Assembly (NCBI GenBank): GCA_015501595.1
Contig: JADNRX010000004.1
Location: 248,001 to 312,000, forward strand
DNA: 64,000 bases
From: Hymenopellis radicata
Taxonomy: Eukaryota > Basidiomycota > Agaricomycetes > Agaricales > Physalacriaceae
Direction of reading: 5' to 3'
A program made the position numbers and the translations under genes. This document shows, in pieces, positions 1-11,029 of the stretch. Within the stretch, counting starts at the first letter, position 1; each line of letters opens with the position of its first letter. The notes under the pieces are model-generated. The model saw nothing but the letters and a program-made list of their open reading frames with translations, was not told the DNA's origin and made no database searches.

Positions 1-637
1 TCCGCGATGGTGGCAAGCTGTCTGGATACGTCGCAGCTGGGTTCTGGGGTGGCCTTACGATAGGACGTGTCGCTCTGATTCCAGTGAGCGCTAAGGTATG
101 TGCTGTTTTCTTTGTTGAAACAAGTTCCAATATTACGCCTAGATAGGGGAGACGCGTGCAGTTTTCATGTACATCACGTTGGCGCTTGGGTATGAACTCT
201 TTTTTGACGCATATACAGTCTTCTGAGACTTATTAGACTGGACCTCGTTGTCTGGCTGGTACCATCCTTGATAGCCGATTCTGTATGTGTGGCGTTTATC
301 GGTTTATGTCTGGGACCTATATATCCCATTGGCATCAATGTCGCTGGACGCGTCCTGCCACCTTGGCTGTTAACCGAAGCAATTGGTCTCATGGTCGGGG
401 TGGGGAGTGCCGGGTCTGCCGTGTTCCCATTTGTGTTGGGCGCCATTGCTTCGGCACGTGGTATCGCCAGCATACATCCCTTGTAAGTCTTTGCAACGCT
501 AGGTTTCCAATTTATTTACGTTACTTAGTTTGATTGCCATGTTGGGAGTTCTGTTTGTCCTGTGGTTTATAGTGGCGTCGTTGAGACCGTATGTGCGCGT
601 CATGGAAGCGCGGGTGACGTCAAATGTGTCTCATTAG
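1..637 (+). CDS. MFS transporter, C-terminal part (5' end outside window)
   Basis: This is the 3' end of a polytopic sugar/solute transporter of the major facilitator superfamily. Four exons are visible: 1-95, 143-189, 237-482 and 529-637, joined by three short GT-AG introns with compatible phases. The translation is strongly hydrophobic. It carries a GxxxGR-type loop (GGLTIGR) and a glycine/proline-rich helix (LGPIYPIGINVAGRV) typical of fungal MFS proteins. It ends with one more membrane helix and a short tail stopping at 635-637. The substrate cannot be read from the sequence. The last stop lies only 8 bases before the TATA box of the next gene, so its 3' UTR must overlap that promoter. 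Confidence 0.8.
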
Positions 638-645
638 GAGCGCCG

Positions 646-653
646 TATATAAA
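646..653 (+). promoter_or_regulatory. TATA box of the BLI-3-like gene
   Basis: TATATAAA lies 53 bases upstream of the ATG at 706 and 8 bases after the stop of the upstream MFS gene. The distance fits a core promoter for the downstream gene. Confidence 0.6.
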
Positions 654-705
654 GCGAACCGATGTGCATCTGCCCTTTCAATTTACCACCCACCTCCCTC
701 ACAAA

Positions 706-1557
706 ATGACCTCTAACACGACGCTTGATCCGTACACCGCCAAGGCGGAGGCCCACGATATGACTCCCCAGGACAAGATCACTCGTACGTGGAGCCCTAC
801 AGCATCACTGTGCATGTCTGAGCTCGTCCGCAGAGTTGCATACCATCGTCAAGTCATGCCAAACCGGCATGCTGACCACCCGATCTTCAGATGGTAACCT
901 GCACTCGCGCGCGATGTTTCCGGCATCTCGTAAGTAAGTTCCAACGACACGACACGCTATTTACGCGTTTTTAGCGTTTACCGATACTCAATTGACTCTC
1001 GCCTTCGTGGCGAACAACGCCACGCACAAATTTGACGAGATCCAGCACGACAGCCATGCTAATGTCAGCTTTTTCAACACTAGCACTACCAGCTGGGCCT
1101 CGTGAGTGATTGGTTTTGAACCCATACACTGCTAACATTCTCGCAGCTATTCGGGAAAAGCAAAGATCAGCCGTGACCCCGAAATGATCAAGAAGTACTG
1201 GTCGACGTCGTATGCTTATTGGAGTCCTTGTCTTGCTTCCCGTAACACGCCTTTTCCAGGATGGCTGCGTACTTCGGTGACCTCAAAGACGGTGTTCACA
1301 AGGGCGACGAAAGTGATCCGCGCATCTCAATTATCGAAGTTGTCCCCGATGAAGTTAGATTGTGGGTGGCTAAGAAAGGCGTTGTCGGACGTGCCGTCGA
1401 CAATGCGATCAGCAACGTCACTGGCGGTACTTCTGCTCCAGGCGATATGATTACTATCGGAAAGGCCGAGGTATCGTCGTCTAAGTCTTATTCGTTGACC
1501 CTGGAATAACATGCCTCGTAGATTCAGTTGGCGCAAGGATTGCATACGAAGCAGTGA
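706..1557 (+). CDS. BLI-3-like FMN-binding split-barrel protein
   Basis: Predicted 203-residue soluble protein of the pyridoxamine-phosphate-oxidase-like, general stress protein 26 group. Fungal members include Neurospora blue-light-induced BLI-3. Six exons: 706-784, 834-929, 975-1101, 1147-1209, 1260-1470 and 1522-1557; exon lengths sum to a complete reading frame. Visible family features are the early segment GMLTTRSSDGNLHSR, the central VSFFNTSTTSWASYSG and the helix AAYFGD. The protein probably binds FMN; its reaction is unknown. The start is chosen at the first ATG after the TATA box, in an ACAAAATG context. It follows the MFS gene in the same direction with a 68-bp gap. Confidence 0.85.
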
Positions 1558-1912
1558 ATAGCACAACGCCTCAAAATGGAAGTGATACAATCAATTGTAA
1601 TTTAGTAGTCTGTCAAAACAAGCTCGATTCTCCATGCACTACGTAGTTTCATCGCCAACGCGCATACTACTACGTATACAGTCAGTGGCAGTTTTACTAG
1701 GTCGATTAATCGCCAACCTGACACTGCGTCACCATAAATGCTTTGAACACACGGGTCCGCAAGAAGGTTCCTGTAAAAGTCTGGTGTCCATTCAGGTGGA
1801 AAAGTTCGGAGACGTCTATAGTATGCAGATCGTCGCCAGTGACTAATGTCAGAGTGTAGATGAGAAAAAAGCGATGCGTGTATGTACAATGATCCTGATG
1901 GTCCTACGCGTC
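1558..1912. other. intergenic, convergent 3' ends
   Basis: Holds the 3' UTRs of the BLI-3-like gene (+) and the nucleoporin (-). I see no ORF with coding character, repeat or RNA gene. Confidence 0.6.
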
Positions 1913-3789
1913 TCAAAGTTCCTTCGCCTTCACAAACGCTATTTCGCGATCCAAGGCGTTCTTCAACTCCGTCGTCTGTTCTTCCACCTTCGTGCGTAGG
2001 AGATAAGACTGCGCTGCGCCGTGCTCGTCATGTCCTATGAAAGAAATTGATTTCTTGGTTGGTAGAATGGGCTTGAGATTCCCATATAGATTAAAATTCT
2101 GTGTTTGGAGCCAAGTTAGACGAAAGCATTCGTAAGCCGAGAATAACTAACGATATGAATTTTCCCTGATGAGCTATTTCTCAAAAGCATGCGACGGGCG
2201 GAAGTCTCTTTATGTTTCTTTAAGCGTAGAAAACCTAGTTTCTGTGAGTACATTGCAACCCAAAGGCGCGGGTAGGAACATACCGACTCCCAGTTCTGCC
2301 CAGCTGCTCTTGCCTTCGTTGTCTTTGGTCATTTTGAAAGCCTTGAGCTTGACGGAATATGTCGTCTCTTCGTCTTCCTCGCCCTCTCCCTCCACGTCGT
2401 GAACACTGGTGCCTATCATGTTCGACATCGCGTCTCCATCTGTGGATGTCGAGGCCGTCTCCTGCGACGACCCACCTTCAGCCTCCGTGCTCTTCTCCGT
2501 CTCATCAGACTTGGAACTTGAACTGGCACCAAAACCGAAACCAACTGGATTGCCGATACTTCCGGTAGCCTTGAATCCTCCGAAACCGCTGAGAGGTCCT
2601 CCTCCTTTGGCGCTTGCAGGAGGAGTCGCAAAGAAATCGGAAGGCGCTTGGGTTGCTGTGGGTTTAGAAGGTGTTTCAGAGTCTTTGGAAGTAGACGAAG
2701 CACCAAAGGTGAGTGAAGCGGAGGGTTTAAAGCCTCCTCCAAAAGGCGATGAGGACGATGCAGGAGCAGTACTAGTCCCAAACGGAGAAGGCGTAGTAGT
2801 GCTGCCGAAGGGAGATGCAAGGGAAGATGAAGAAGCGCCCGAGGTCGCTGCGCCGAACGGAGAGTTCAAGGGTGTCGCCGCAGAGACACTGGGCTTGAAC
2901 GTGGCGCCGTTCGGCGGAGGGAACGAGAAACCTTTCGCAGGTTCTGTACTTGAGGTAGTAGACTTTGGAGGAGGGAATGAGAATGGAGAGGATGCAGGTG
3001 TTGCCGATTGAACACCAAAGGTTTTGGAGAATGTCGGAGCGGCGGGCTTGGATCGCTCAGCGGCAGCGGCCTCTGCGGTCTTGCGTTCCGTTTCTATTAC
3101 AAGAAGATATTTCTTGTAAGTATCAAAGTGACGGTCCGCTAAATTTATGAATGGGTCGTCCTCTAACATTTGACCGAGTTGCTTCAAGAATGTGCGGTTC
3201 AGGCCACGCATGGACAAGAAGTATTTCTTGGACGCCTCACTGGGGCCGGAATCGGTGGAGGAGGACGCTGGAGTAGATTGTAGGAGAGAGCCGATCGCTT
3301 GCGCTGCTTTCGACGCGCTTGACGGAAATGAGGGTGGCGTAGATGGGGAGGATTTGACGGGGTAAGCGGGCCATCGAGAATAGGTGCTGGAGATTGTGGT
3401 GGGGTAAAATTGAATGATGAAGGTGATCCCGAGCCAAACCCACCAAAACTTCCGAATTTTGGCGCACCCTAACACAAAAGAGTCAAGTCTGAGGTATTGT
3501 TCAGCGTGCAAGGCGCTTACCTCACTGGGGGTGGCGGTTGGAGTCGGCGTCCCAGCTTTCCTGGGGAGTCCTTTTATTCTGGAGGGCTGTGAGTCAAACT
3601 GAGAGAGATACACTGGCAGCCACTCACTTTCTTGTGGCGAGGGTGTCTGCGTCTGCTTTCTTGAAGCCATGGCCGACTTGCTCAGGCTGCTATTGGATGG
3701 TCAGCATATGCATGTAATGGTAGAGAAGGACAGACCTCGTCTTCGTCGTCGTCGCCCTTGACCAACTGTTTCTCTGCACCTCGCTTCAT
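1913..3789 (-). CDS. NUP2: Nup2/NUP50-type nucleoporin with RanBP1 domain
   Basis: Mobile nucleoporin of the nuclear basket, expected to bind Ran-GTP and importin alpha. Six exons on the minus strand: 3736-3789, 3628-3689, 3521-3578, 2284-3468, 2152-2234 and 1913-2098, giving about 542 residues. The N-terminus reads MKRGAEKQLVKGDDDEDE, like other NUP50 starts, and later TRKIKGLP. The middle is a disordered Ser/Pro stretch with many FG, SPF and FSFPPP repeats, and contains the conserved helix ASKKYFLSMRGLN. The last about 90 residues are a RanBP1-type domain (KHKETSARRMLLRNSS ... SYLLRTKVEEQTTELK). A one-base frame break lies at the run of four G at 3359-3362 (+ strand). The first intron ends in a TAGCAG double acceptor, which may add or drop one Gln. 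Confidence 0.88.
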
Positions 3790-4111
3790 GACGCGACGCG
3801 ACAACGTTGAGATCAAGAAAATGTGTTGCCAAACACGGACAAGCATGAACTGGTGTAGGTGCCGAGTTGCCGCCTCGTTCATAACACGCCTCTCTTGACT
3901 TGGGGCTGAGTAGAGGTCTGGCACTGACTGTCTGTCATGTGGCATTGTCTTCATGTGCTGGCCATCACTTTGAAGAAATCCAGCTTGTGCTAGCACTGTC
4001 TCCATTGTAAAAAACCAAGTCCGGACCGCAAGTCGGACGAGAGCCGGCCTTGACCCATGTGGATCCGGTTTCAGTTATAAACCTCGGCAATTCCTCCTCA
4101 CTCAGTGAACG
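3790..4111. promoter_or_regulatory. divergent promoter region, NUP2 / galactokinase
   Basis: A 322-bp gap between head-to-head genes. TATAAA at 4076-4081 lies about 30 bases before the galactokinase ATG. It may mark a very short 5' leader. No Gal4-type CGG-N11-CCG site was found. Confidence 0.5.
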
Positions 4112-5952
4112 ATGGCTGCAGCGGAACCCATCCCAGTCTACACTCAGCTAAATGATCTGTATGGCAACCTTGGTACCACAATAAATCACGCCGCCAGATG
4201 GAATACACTGGCCGAGGAATTTGAGAAGCGATTTGGCAGGAAGCCCGCTTACATTGCGCGCGCACCAGGCCGTGTCAAGTGAGCATCGATTGTATCTACG
4301 AACCGCGCTGTGCTCATCTTACGTTTAGTCTAATCGGTGGCGCAAATCTTGCTATCACATCCTACCCGATCTAATCAAATACAGGAGAGCATATAGATTA
4401 CTGTCTTTTCGGTGTCCTGCCCGCCGCCATCGAGAGGGATATCCTGATTGCTTGTGCACCTCGTCCCGGCTCTGAACCGGGGCATGTCACGGCGGACAAC
4501 CTGGCCACCAAGTACACAAGGCAGACGTTTTCCCCCTCTGCCAAACGTCGTGATAGTGTCGCCAGCATCAGTGAGCAAGAAGTCCACGCAGAAGAGTGGC
4601 ATCTCGATATCAACACGAAGGAGTTGCGTTGGGAAAGTTATGTCAAGGCGGGCTATTATGTATGCCAACCGTGGTTTCCAGCTGTGCCGTCCTCAAAGCT
4701 AATTCTAGGGAGTGTTGAACCAATATTTTTCTTCGGGAGGTGCGCTACCCGTCCCAGTTGATCTACTCGTCACTGGCTCCGTTCCGGCTGGATCCGGACT
4801 ATCTTCAAGTGCAGCAATGGTCGTAGCTTCTACTCTCGCATTCATGGCTGTCAATGGCAAGGTAAGCATCACATCTTTCCGATGATACGCGTCGCTCACT
4901 CTTATCCTCCAGCTGGAAGTAAATCTCGGGTCGAATGGCTCCAAGATCAGCAAGGGTGATCTTGTCAGACTCGCGGTCGCTAACGAGATGCGCGTCGGCG
5001 TTAACAGTGGTGGAATGGATCAAGCCGCTTCAGTCATCTGCGGTCCCTCCTCCGCATTATACATCACGTTCTTCCCCACCTTATACGCGTCGCCCGTCCC
5101 TCTTCCGCGTGGAGCTGTCTTTGTCTGCGCCAACTCCTTGGTCGTCTCCGATAAAGCTCTTTCTGCCAAGAGGGGGTACAATCTGCGTGTCGTAGAAACT
5201 CTGGCTGCTGCGCGTATCCTTGCTCGACGTCTGGGCGTTGCGGTCGGTCCAAACGAGAAGATCACGCTTCGCCAAGTCGTCGGACGGCTCGCAGGAGAGA
5301 AAGAAGGTGAAGAGATGAGCCTCGAGAAGCTTGAAGAGGTCTTGGTGCGGATGGACACTGAAGTGGAGGGTCTCAAGCCGGAAGGAAGCACCGAAGAACT
5401 CGGCGTTACCCTCGAGGAGATGATCACCTTGTCGGGTCTGGATGCCGCGACATTTACCGACCTCTACCTCTCCCAGTTCCAGGTCGAAGCGACGTATTTC
5501 CAGATATACAAACGGGCGAAACATGTGTACTCTGAAGCTCTACGCGTCCTTATGTTCAGACAAGTCTGTTTGAACGCGAAGCAGGAGGACGTGCTGGCGT
5601 CTCTGGGCGCTTTGATGAACGAATCGCAGAAGAGTTGCAACGAGCTATATGAGTGTTCCTGTCCCGAGCTCAACCAGTTGACCCATCTGGCAAGAGAAGC
5701 CGGCGCAATAGGTAGTCGATTAACGGGTGCTGGATGGGGAGGATGCACTGTCTCTCTAGTTCCTGAAGGCCAGGTGGACTCTTTTATTGCGAAAGTCAAG
5801 GATACCTATCCGCCTTACAAGGGTCTCGAGGGTGAGAAACTCAGCGAAGTCATATTTGCTACCAAACCCAGTAGTGGCGCATGCGGTACGTTTTCCTTGC
5901 ATCACTAGAACTTCGAACTGATTCTCCCTGGACAGTGTACAAATTTGAATGA
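4112..5952 (+). CDS. GAL1: galactokinase
   Basis: Phosphorylates galactose at C1 with ATP, the first committed step of the Leloir pathway, in the cytosol. Six exons: 4112-4278, 4329-4336, 4385-4659, 4709-4861, 4913-5885 and 5936-5952, giving 530 residues. All three GHMP-kinase motifs are present: the galactokinase signature GRVNLIGEHIDY (about residues 53-64), the ATP loop GSVPAGSGLSSSAAM (about 174-188) and GAGWGGC near residue 470. The signature is split by an 8-nt exon (4329-4336) whose donor is GTGGCG. Leaving that exon out would shift the frame and destroy the motif. No frame break is seen. Confidence 0.93.
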
Positions 5953-6053
5953 ATTATATGTATCTAATGTAATAGTAGCACTCAGACTGTATTCAAACCG
6001 TTCCGACCAGAAGTTATTACAAGAGATAATCGAAAGAGGTGAAAAAGTCGAAA

Positions 6054-7525
6054 TCAGCGTAACATGAAGTCGTCCTCGTCTTCAAAGTCCCTTCCTCGAG
6101 GCCAACAGTCCGGAAATGTATCCACGCTTTCCAACGTAATATTCTGCACCAGCCAAGAATAACCGGGCAAGAATTCGATGCCGTCGTCGCCAGCCATCAA
6201 GCGCAACTTGCGTAATGGGCGGCCTACGTTGATGCGACATCGGACAGCGTCCCTCAAGAGGGATTCTCGCTCGAAATTCAAGATGACCGTCAAGTTCTCC
6301 AAATCTGGCCACGGAACGGGCGTCCTATAAGGGTCAGCCAAAAACCTCAGGATCTGAGGTACCTGAAAGGCGCTATTGAAACAGATGAAGTCGCGCAGGA
6401 GAGGGAACGCGCGGGAGAAATGTGCAAACGGATCGTCGATGGAGTAGTCGACGTCACATAGAGTTAATGACTGCACTTTTTCAAACTTTGAGATGCAGTT
6501 GTCGAAGAATGGGTCGAGGTCCTTCGCCATAAGGCCTTTCAGCACGAGGGATTGCAGCTCAGGCGCCGCTATGTTTACAAGGATACCGCTATGCACACAT
6601 CCGGTGCTGTGCATGTGGCCGCAGATACGGAGAGAACGCAGGCTGAGCAGAGGAATGTCATCCACGATGTTTGGCCATGTCCGCTGGCCGATGATGTTTC
6701 CGTGAACGGACAGGTTTTCCAGCTGCTGCGCGTTGATGAGAATCTGGCGGAAGGAAGGGTATGTCAAGACAGTGAAGTTTGTTTGCTCGAGATGAAGAGT
6801 CGTCACTGTCGTTAATGGCGGCTCAAACGAGCGGATTGCGACACCTCGTAGACGTATGAAATCGAGTCGAGGACACCCAACTTCGAGGATGCGTTGACCG
6901 TGAAGTAGCGACTGAGACTCGTGCAGGGTTATAGAAAGGTACGTCAGACAAGGTGCCGCTACGCCGCGTAGTCGCGTAATAATGGGTTGTATCTCTCTCT
7001 CGACCTCTAGGATGATAATGCAACGACGCCAATCTCGGACGCGGGAGAAGATCGCGTCAATTGAGCGCGCGTCGATGGCGTCGAAGGCATACAAAGAACA
7101 GATTGTGACGTCGAGAAAGCAGCCAAGCGAACGCTCCACGTATGCCTCGACGCGATTTGGATTGGATCGAGTAGTAACCTGGATTGTACGCCATAGCGAG
7201 TGCGAAGAATGCGCAACAGCTCGCCAGAATGAGCTGACATGCGAGACAGTCAACTCGAAGGGGAGAGGAGCGCTCAAGTGTAGCTCGGAGTAGGCCCCAG
7301 CTTCTGCATTGGACGCGCTTATCGCTTGCCCTGCCAGAAACACCTCGGTCAATATTTCAGGCGGCAAGGCTGGTAAAGTCTTATTGGCAAGGCCGCCATG
7401 GTAGTTGAGCTGCTAACGGCATGGGTGTCAACTCTGAAGCTGGAAATGGAAGGTTGTGATTGACTAACCGTCGTAAGACTACCATCTACGAGCTCCCAGC
7501 TCAGACGCGGTGTAAGAGTGTTCAT
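6054..7525 (-). CDS. F-box protein
   Basis: Likely substrate adaptor of an SCF ubiquitin ligase; target unknown. Two exons (7469-7525 and 6054-7409) give 470 residues. An F-box-like stretch starts near residue 32 (LPALPPEILTEVF) and continues through VSHVSSFWRAVAHSSHSLWRTI. The rest holds irregular leucine-rich segments such as LSLRSLRICG and LESLVLKGL-like strands, usual in basidiomycete F-box families. The long frame has no ATG before the F-box. The upstream exon starting MNTLTPRLSWELV was chosen because it joins in phase through a 59-nt GT-AG intron. The start is therefore less sure than the body. Confidence 0.75.
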
Positions 7526-8253
7526 ACTGCTGATCGAGTTGACTTCATCCAGATATGCGTGTGCGACGTGAACTTACACTGTACTCGGAATGCCAAGAAG
7601 GGAGATGGACCATCGAGGACGACAAAAGGGAGGCCAAGTTGACAGCCTTATGTATGTCTTGGCTCAAGGCACCCCGGCAATTGAGATTCTCTGAAGACTT
7701 GAAACGAAGAGACGGGCATAACTTGTCAGCGGAGACTCCACCATGCGATTCGCCGCGACTTTCCCGTCGATTCGCAGCCTGATTGAACAGCCAACCTGAG
7801 TAGCCAACCAATCACACGAGGAATGCACCCGGAGGAATGTTGTATGTCGACTCTGAAGCCAAATCAGATTCTATGGGCAATCAAACTCGGGGCCCCAGGA
7901 ACGATGAGCTGGGTCGGATTTTGAATTAGTGGCCCAGATTGGCAGTAGATAGTTTTCTGGATCATATCGACGGTGAGGCAGATGAGGAGACGAAGCAAAG
8001 GAACGCTCCCGGACCGATCGCGCTGGAAAACCACCAGATGACATTCAATTCAATCTTCTGATTCTCTACAATACAACATACTGAGGACCATACAAGTACA
8101 GATTGGCCTATTGTCGCGACCCAGTACAAATACAAGAATACAACAAGCCAAGCAGGATAAAAACCGATAAACAAACCGCCAAGTCCTCAAACCCAATTAA
8201 ACTTCCAAAAGATCACTGCGATTCGGAGTCTAGTCTCTCCAACAACTTCTCTG
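7526..8253. other. intergenic, no gene seen
   Basis: Short ORFs on both strands (up to about 88 codons) lack start context, family motifs or splice partners. If the alternative 3' end of the next gene (8213) is right, the gap shortens slightly. Confidence 0.5.
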
Positions 8254-9944
8254 CTAGACGCGCTTCCTCGATGATAGCAGTACCGCCTTACTTTGATCAC
8301 GCCTAACCCTCGGAGGACTGTGTCGGGGAACCGGAAGCGTTAAGTTGCCCCATGCACTCAAACGTGTGGTGCCCGCAGTAGAGTTGTTCGGAACACTGTA
8401 GCGCGGTATCAGACCCGGGGATGGAGGCGCAAATGGATCATTCATGTTGAATGAGTCTAGATGCGGACTCTGCGGTGCTTGAACGCGTTGCGAACGCCGT
8501 GGTAGTGTACGCGTCGGAAACGTCAGGTTGAGGGATGGGAATTGATATCGAACGCGTGCAGGTTGAGGCTGCAGCGGCTCTGGCTGTATGTATGAATGAA
8601 TGCTACTCCGAATTTCGTTAAAGATGTTGGCTGAGCGGGATTTGGGCGTCGGTGAGGGAGGCGTGGAAGGTCTGGGATGTATCGGAAGTGGTAAAACAGG
8701 ACTCTTCGCACGAAGGCCGGGTGAGCAAAACGATGAGGTTGTACTAAGTTGACGGCGGTGTCTAGGTCGGTGCGAAGTCAGAGGAGTGATCCATGACCTC
8801 GTTGCTACTACTTGACTGCAGAAACGACCTGATGGACAGGGTCAGTGGGGGAGATGACAATCTGACGCCAACGACATTACCTTGCCAAACCACCATCATA
8901 CATCCACACGAGATGACAAGAAACAAACTCTCGATACACCGTAGTATTAGAGAAGTTTTCCATACACCTAGCAGCACTTCGCCTTGCATTCTGGAGTGCA
9001 GATCGGTATATGAGCCGGGCACAAGGACCGTGACGCATATCTCGAGCGCGAATGACAGCAGAGCTGTAGCCTGTGCGACAAGTAAGACACTTAGCAACCC
9101 ACGTCGGTCGCGACCAACGTCTGTTCTTCGGGTGTGACCATGATCTCGGTGAAATCGAATAGGTATATGTATGGTGCTTGTCTGAGGTGGAATGTTCGGT
9201 TGCGGTGGGTTGGTGGGATGCAAACCGAAAGACCTCTTAGTGCTAGATGGGGATGGCGGGGGAGTGTCAAAGTCTAGCGTAGCCGTAGGCGGCGAGGTTG
9301 GAGGAGAATCATCGTCACTGCGGGTAGATGGAGGCCGCGGATCAGGTGCAAGTAGCAGATAGATGGTAAGCGGGAGTGTGAGGGTCGTGAAGAGGAGATA
9401 CAGGAAAGGTGGAAGAAGTGACGGAACTCGCTCGGATAAAAATGTCGAAATGAGCGAGGATATGGTGGCTAAGAACACAAGTCAGATTCAAATTGGGTAT
9501 CAGATCCAAGGCCGTATACCTACCGCATGAGATTAGAAGCGAGAGAATGCTAATATACACCCAGAGCTGGCGCCTAGGGACATTAGTCAAAGAATTGAAG
9601 TCGGATATCAGAAACATAAAGCAAGCGGCTACTAAGAAGACAGGTCAGACTAACGACCCATTCACTGCAAGATTACACTCACACTCGAGCCGTAAGAGAG
9701 TTAACAGAATAACCGCGGTGCTCGCCAGCTGTGAATCGTGTATCCCAGCTAGCCCAAAACCGCCGATGAGCAGAGACAGAAGGGCAGTGCTGAATATCGG
9801 AAGAAAAGACTGGGCGAGATGCTGTGGCGTCGTAGTGCGTGGCGCCTGGCGACGAAAGGCTACGACGACAAGCAGCGCAAGGACGGGGATGGCGAGCAAG
9901 AGAGCGGGAGGTATCGCGTAGAAACGTAGATAGCGGGAGGACAT
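8254..9944 (-). CDS. multi-pass membrane protein, about seven helices, unknown function
   Basis: I do not recognise this family. Four exons (9683-9944, 9524-9631, 8881-9468, 8254-8828) join in phase to 510 residues. Hydrophobic segments: PPALLLAIPVLALLVVVAF near residue 12, FLPIFSTALLSLLIGGFGLA, AACFMFLI, LWVYISILSLLISC, FLYLLFTTLTLPLTIYLLL, LLVAQATALLSFALEICVTV and SLFLVISCGCMMVVW. A Pro/Ser-rich loop separates helices 5 and 6. The tail of about 190 residues is Pro/Ser/Arg-rich and probably cytosolic. The start MSSRYLRF has a CACCATG context. The 3' end is uncertain: a 38-nt putative intron would replace the last residues by a helix ending at 8213. A receptor-like topology is possible but unproven. 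Confidence 0.6.
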
Positions 9945-11029
9945 GGTGGTACTGGAGAGAGCGGGGAAAGACGAGTCCGAATTCGTACCATGGACGCCGG
10001 CTTTATTTGGATCGAGCACAAACTTGCGCCGCTTATCGCCGCCACAGTTCCTTGCAACCCTGTCAGGGCGATGACGACCATTCTCGACGCGTTACCGCCA
10101 CTTGTCCTTGCCGCAGAGTTCATTTTTTAGCGCGAATACACGCTCATTTGTCCTGTCCAGCGCGAGACGCGAATTTACGTCCGAGGAAGAAGCAGAACCT
10201 AGTGCCAAACACGCACAAGCAGATCCTTCAACGCCAGGACGCTAATCTGTATGGACTCTCGTTCCAGCTCAGTCCAGCTCTCTTTGCTCAGGGTTTTGCT
10301 CAGCTTTTTCCTCCGCGGTTGTATCCCATCCCATGCCTTCTCGTTCAATATTTCAGACACCGCGCCTTAGACCTGAACGCTCGAGTCTTCTGCACGGCCC
10401 CTCGGCGATCCTCGTTCCGGATACTGTCTTCGAGTTCGGCATTGTCTCTGTCTCCGTATCTGTTGCATGGGCGACCGTCTTCTCTATTCGCCGACGAAGG
10501 CATTGTCCATGAACTTTCTCCGTAGTAAACATGTCGGCAGGTCAACCCTCTCCATCCTTTTTCACAGATGTGTTTTAGAGATCAGCGCCTTCTGTGGTGC
10601 TCGCTTCTTTCTATCCTCCCTTTGTCTGGACTCTTGCCTTTATGGCTCATGTACCTATATGGACCATCAAACACCGGTGAGTGTGACCTAGCTGTAGCCC
10701 CGGTGACTAAAGTGAGGTGCCTGTGAGCTGAGCCTTGAGGTGTACCTCGTACTAGCTTGGAGGGGATGTCCGATGTATCGTCCTTTTGTCGTCACCACTT
10801 GCTTGTTTGTTTACGCGTACTTACAACTATTCTGTTATTTGAAACACGAAGCTGGAGCTTGAACTTTGACTTGAGGCCTTGAGGTACTGAGAGAAAATTA
10901 TGGACAAGTTTCAGTTTTGTCCAAACATAGGTGGTCACGTTACTCGCCACCTCGTTGACCACGACTACATTGGGTGGGCACAATGCAGCCGCTTGCTTAA
11001 TCTGCTATCACGACAACAACAACGTATTC
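9945..11029. other. intergenic, divergent promoter region
   Basis: About 1.1 kb between the membrane-protein gene (-) and DNA polymerase kappa (+). It holds pyrimidine-rich tracts around 10,560-10,640. No ORF with convincing coding character was found. Confidence 0.45.

Noticed and set aside
2409..3011. 200-codon plus-strand ORF
   Set aside because: Antisense shadow of the FG-repeat exon of NUP2, caused by the biased codons of the Ser/Pro/Phe repeats.
5020..5524. Minus-strand ORFs of 135 and 147 codons
   Set aside because: They lie inside the long galactokinase exon 5, whose three GHMP motifs fix the coding strand.
9839..10525. 228-codon plus-strand ORF
   Set aside because: Opposite exon 1 of the membrane-protein gene and then in non-coding DNA. 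Composition is Arg/Ser/Leu-rich with no motif, and there is no splice partner.
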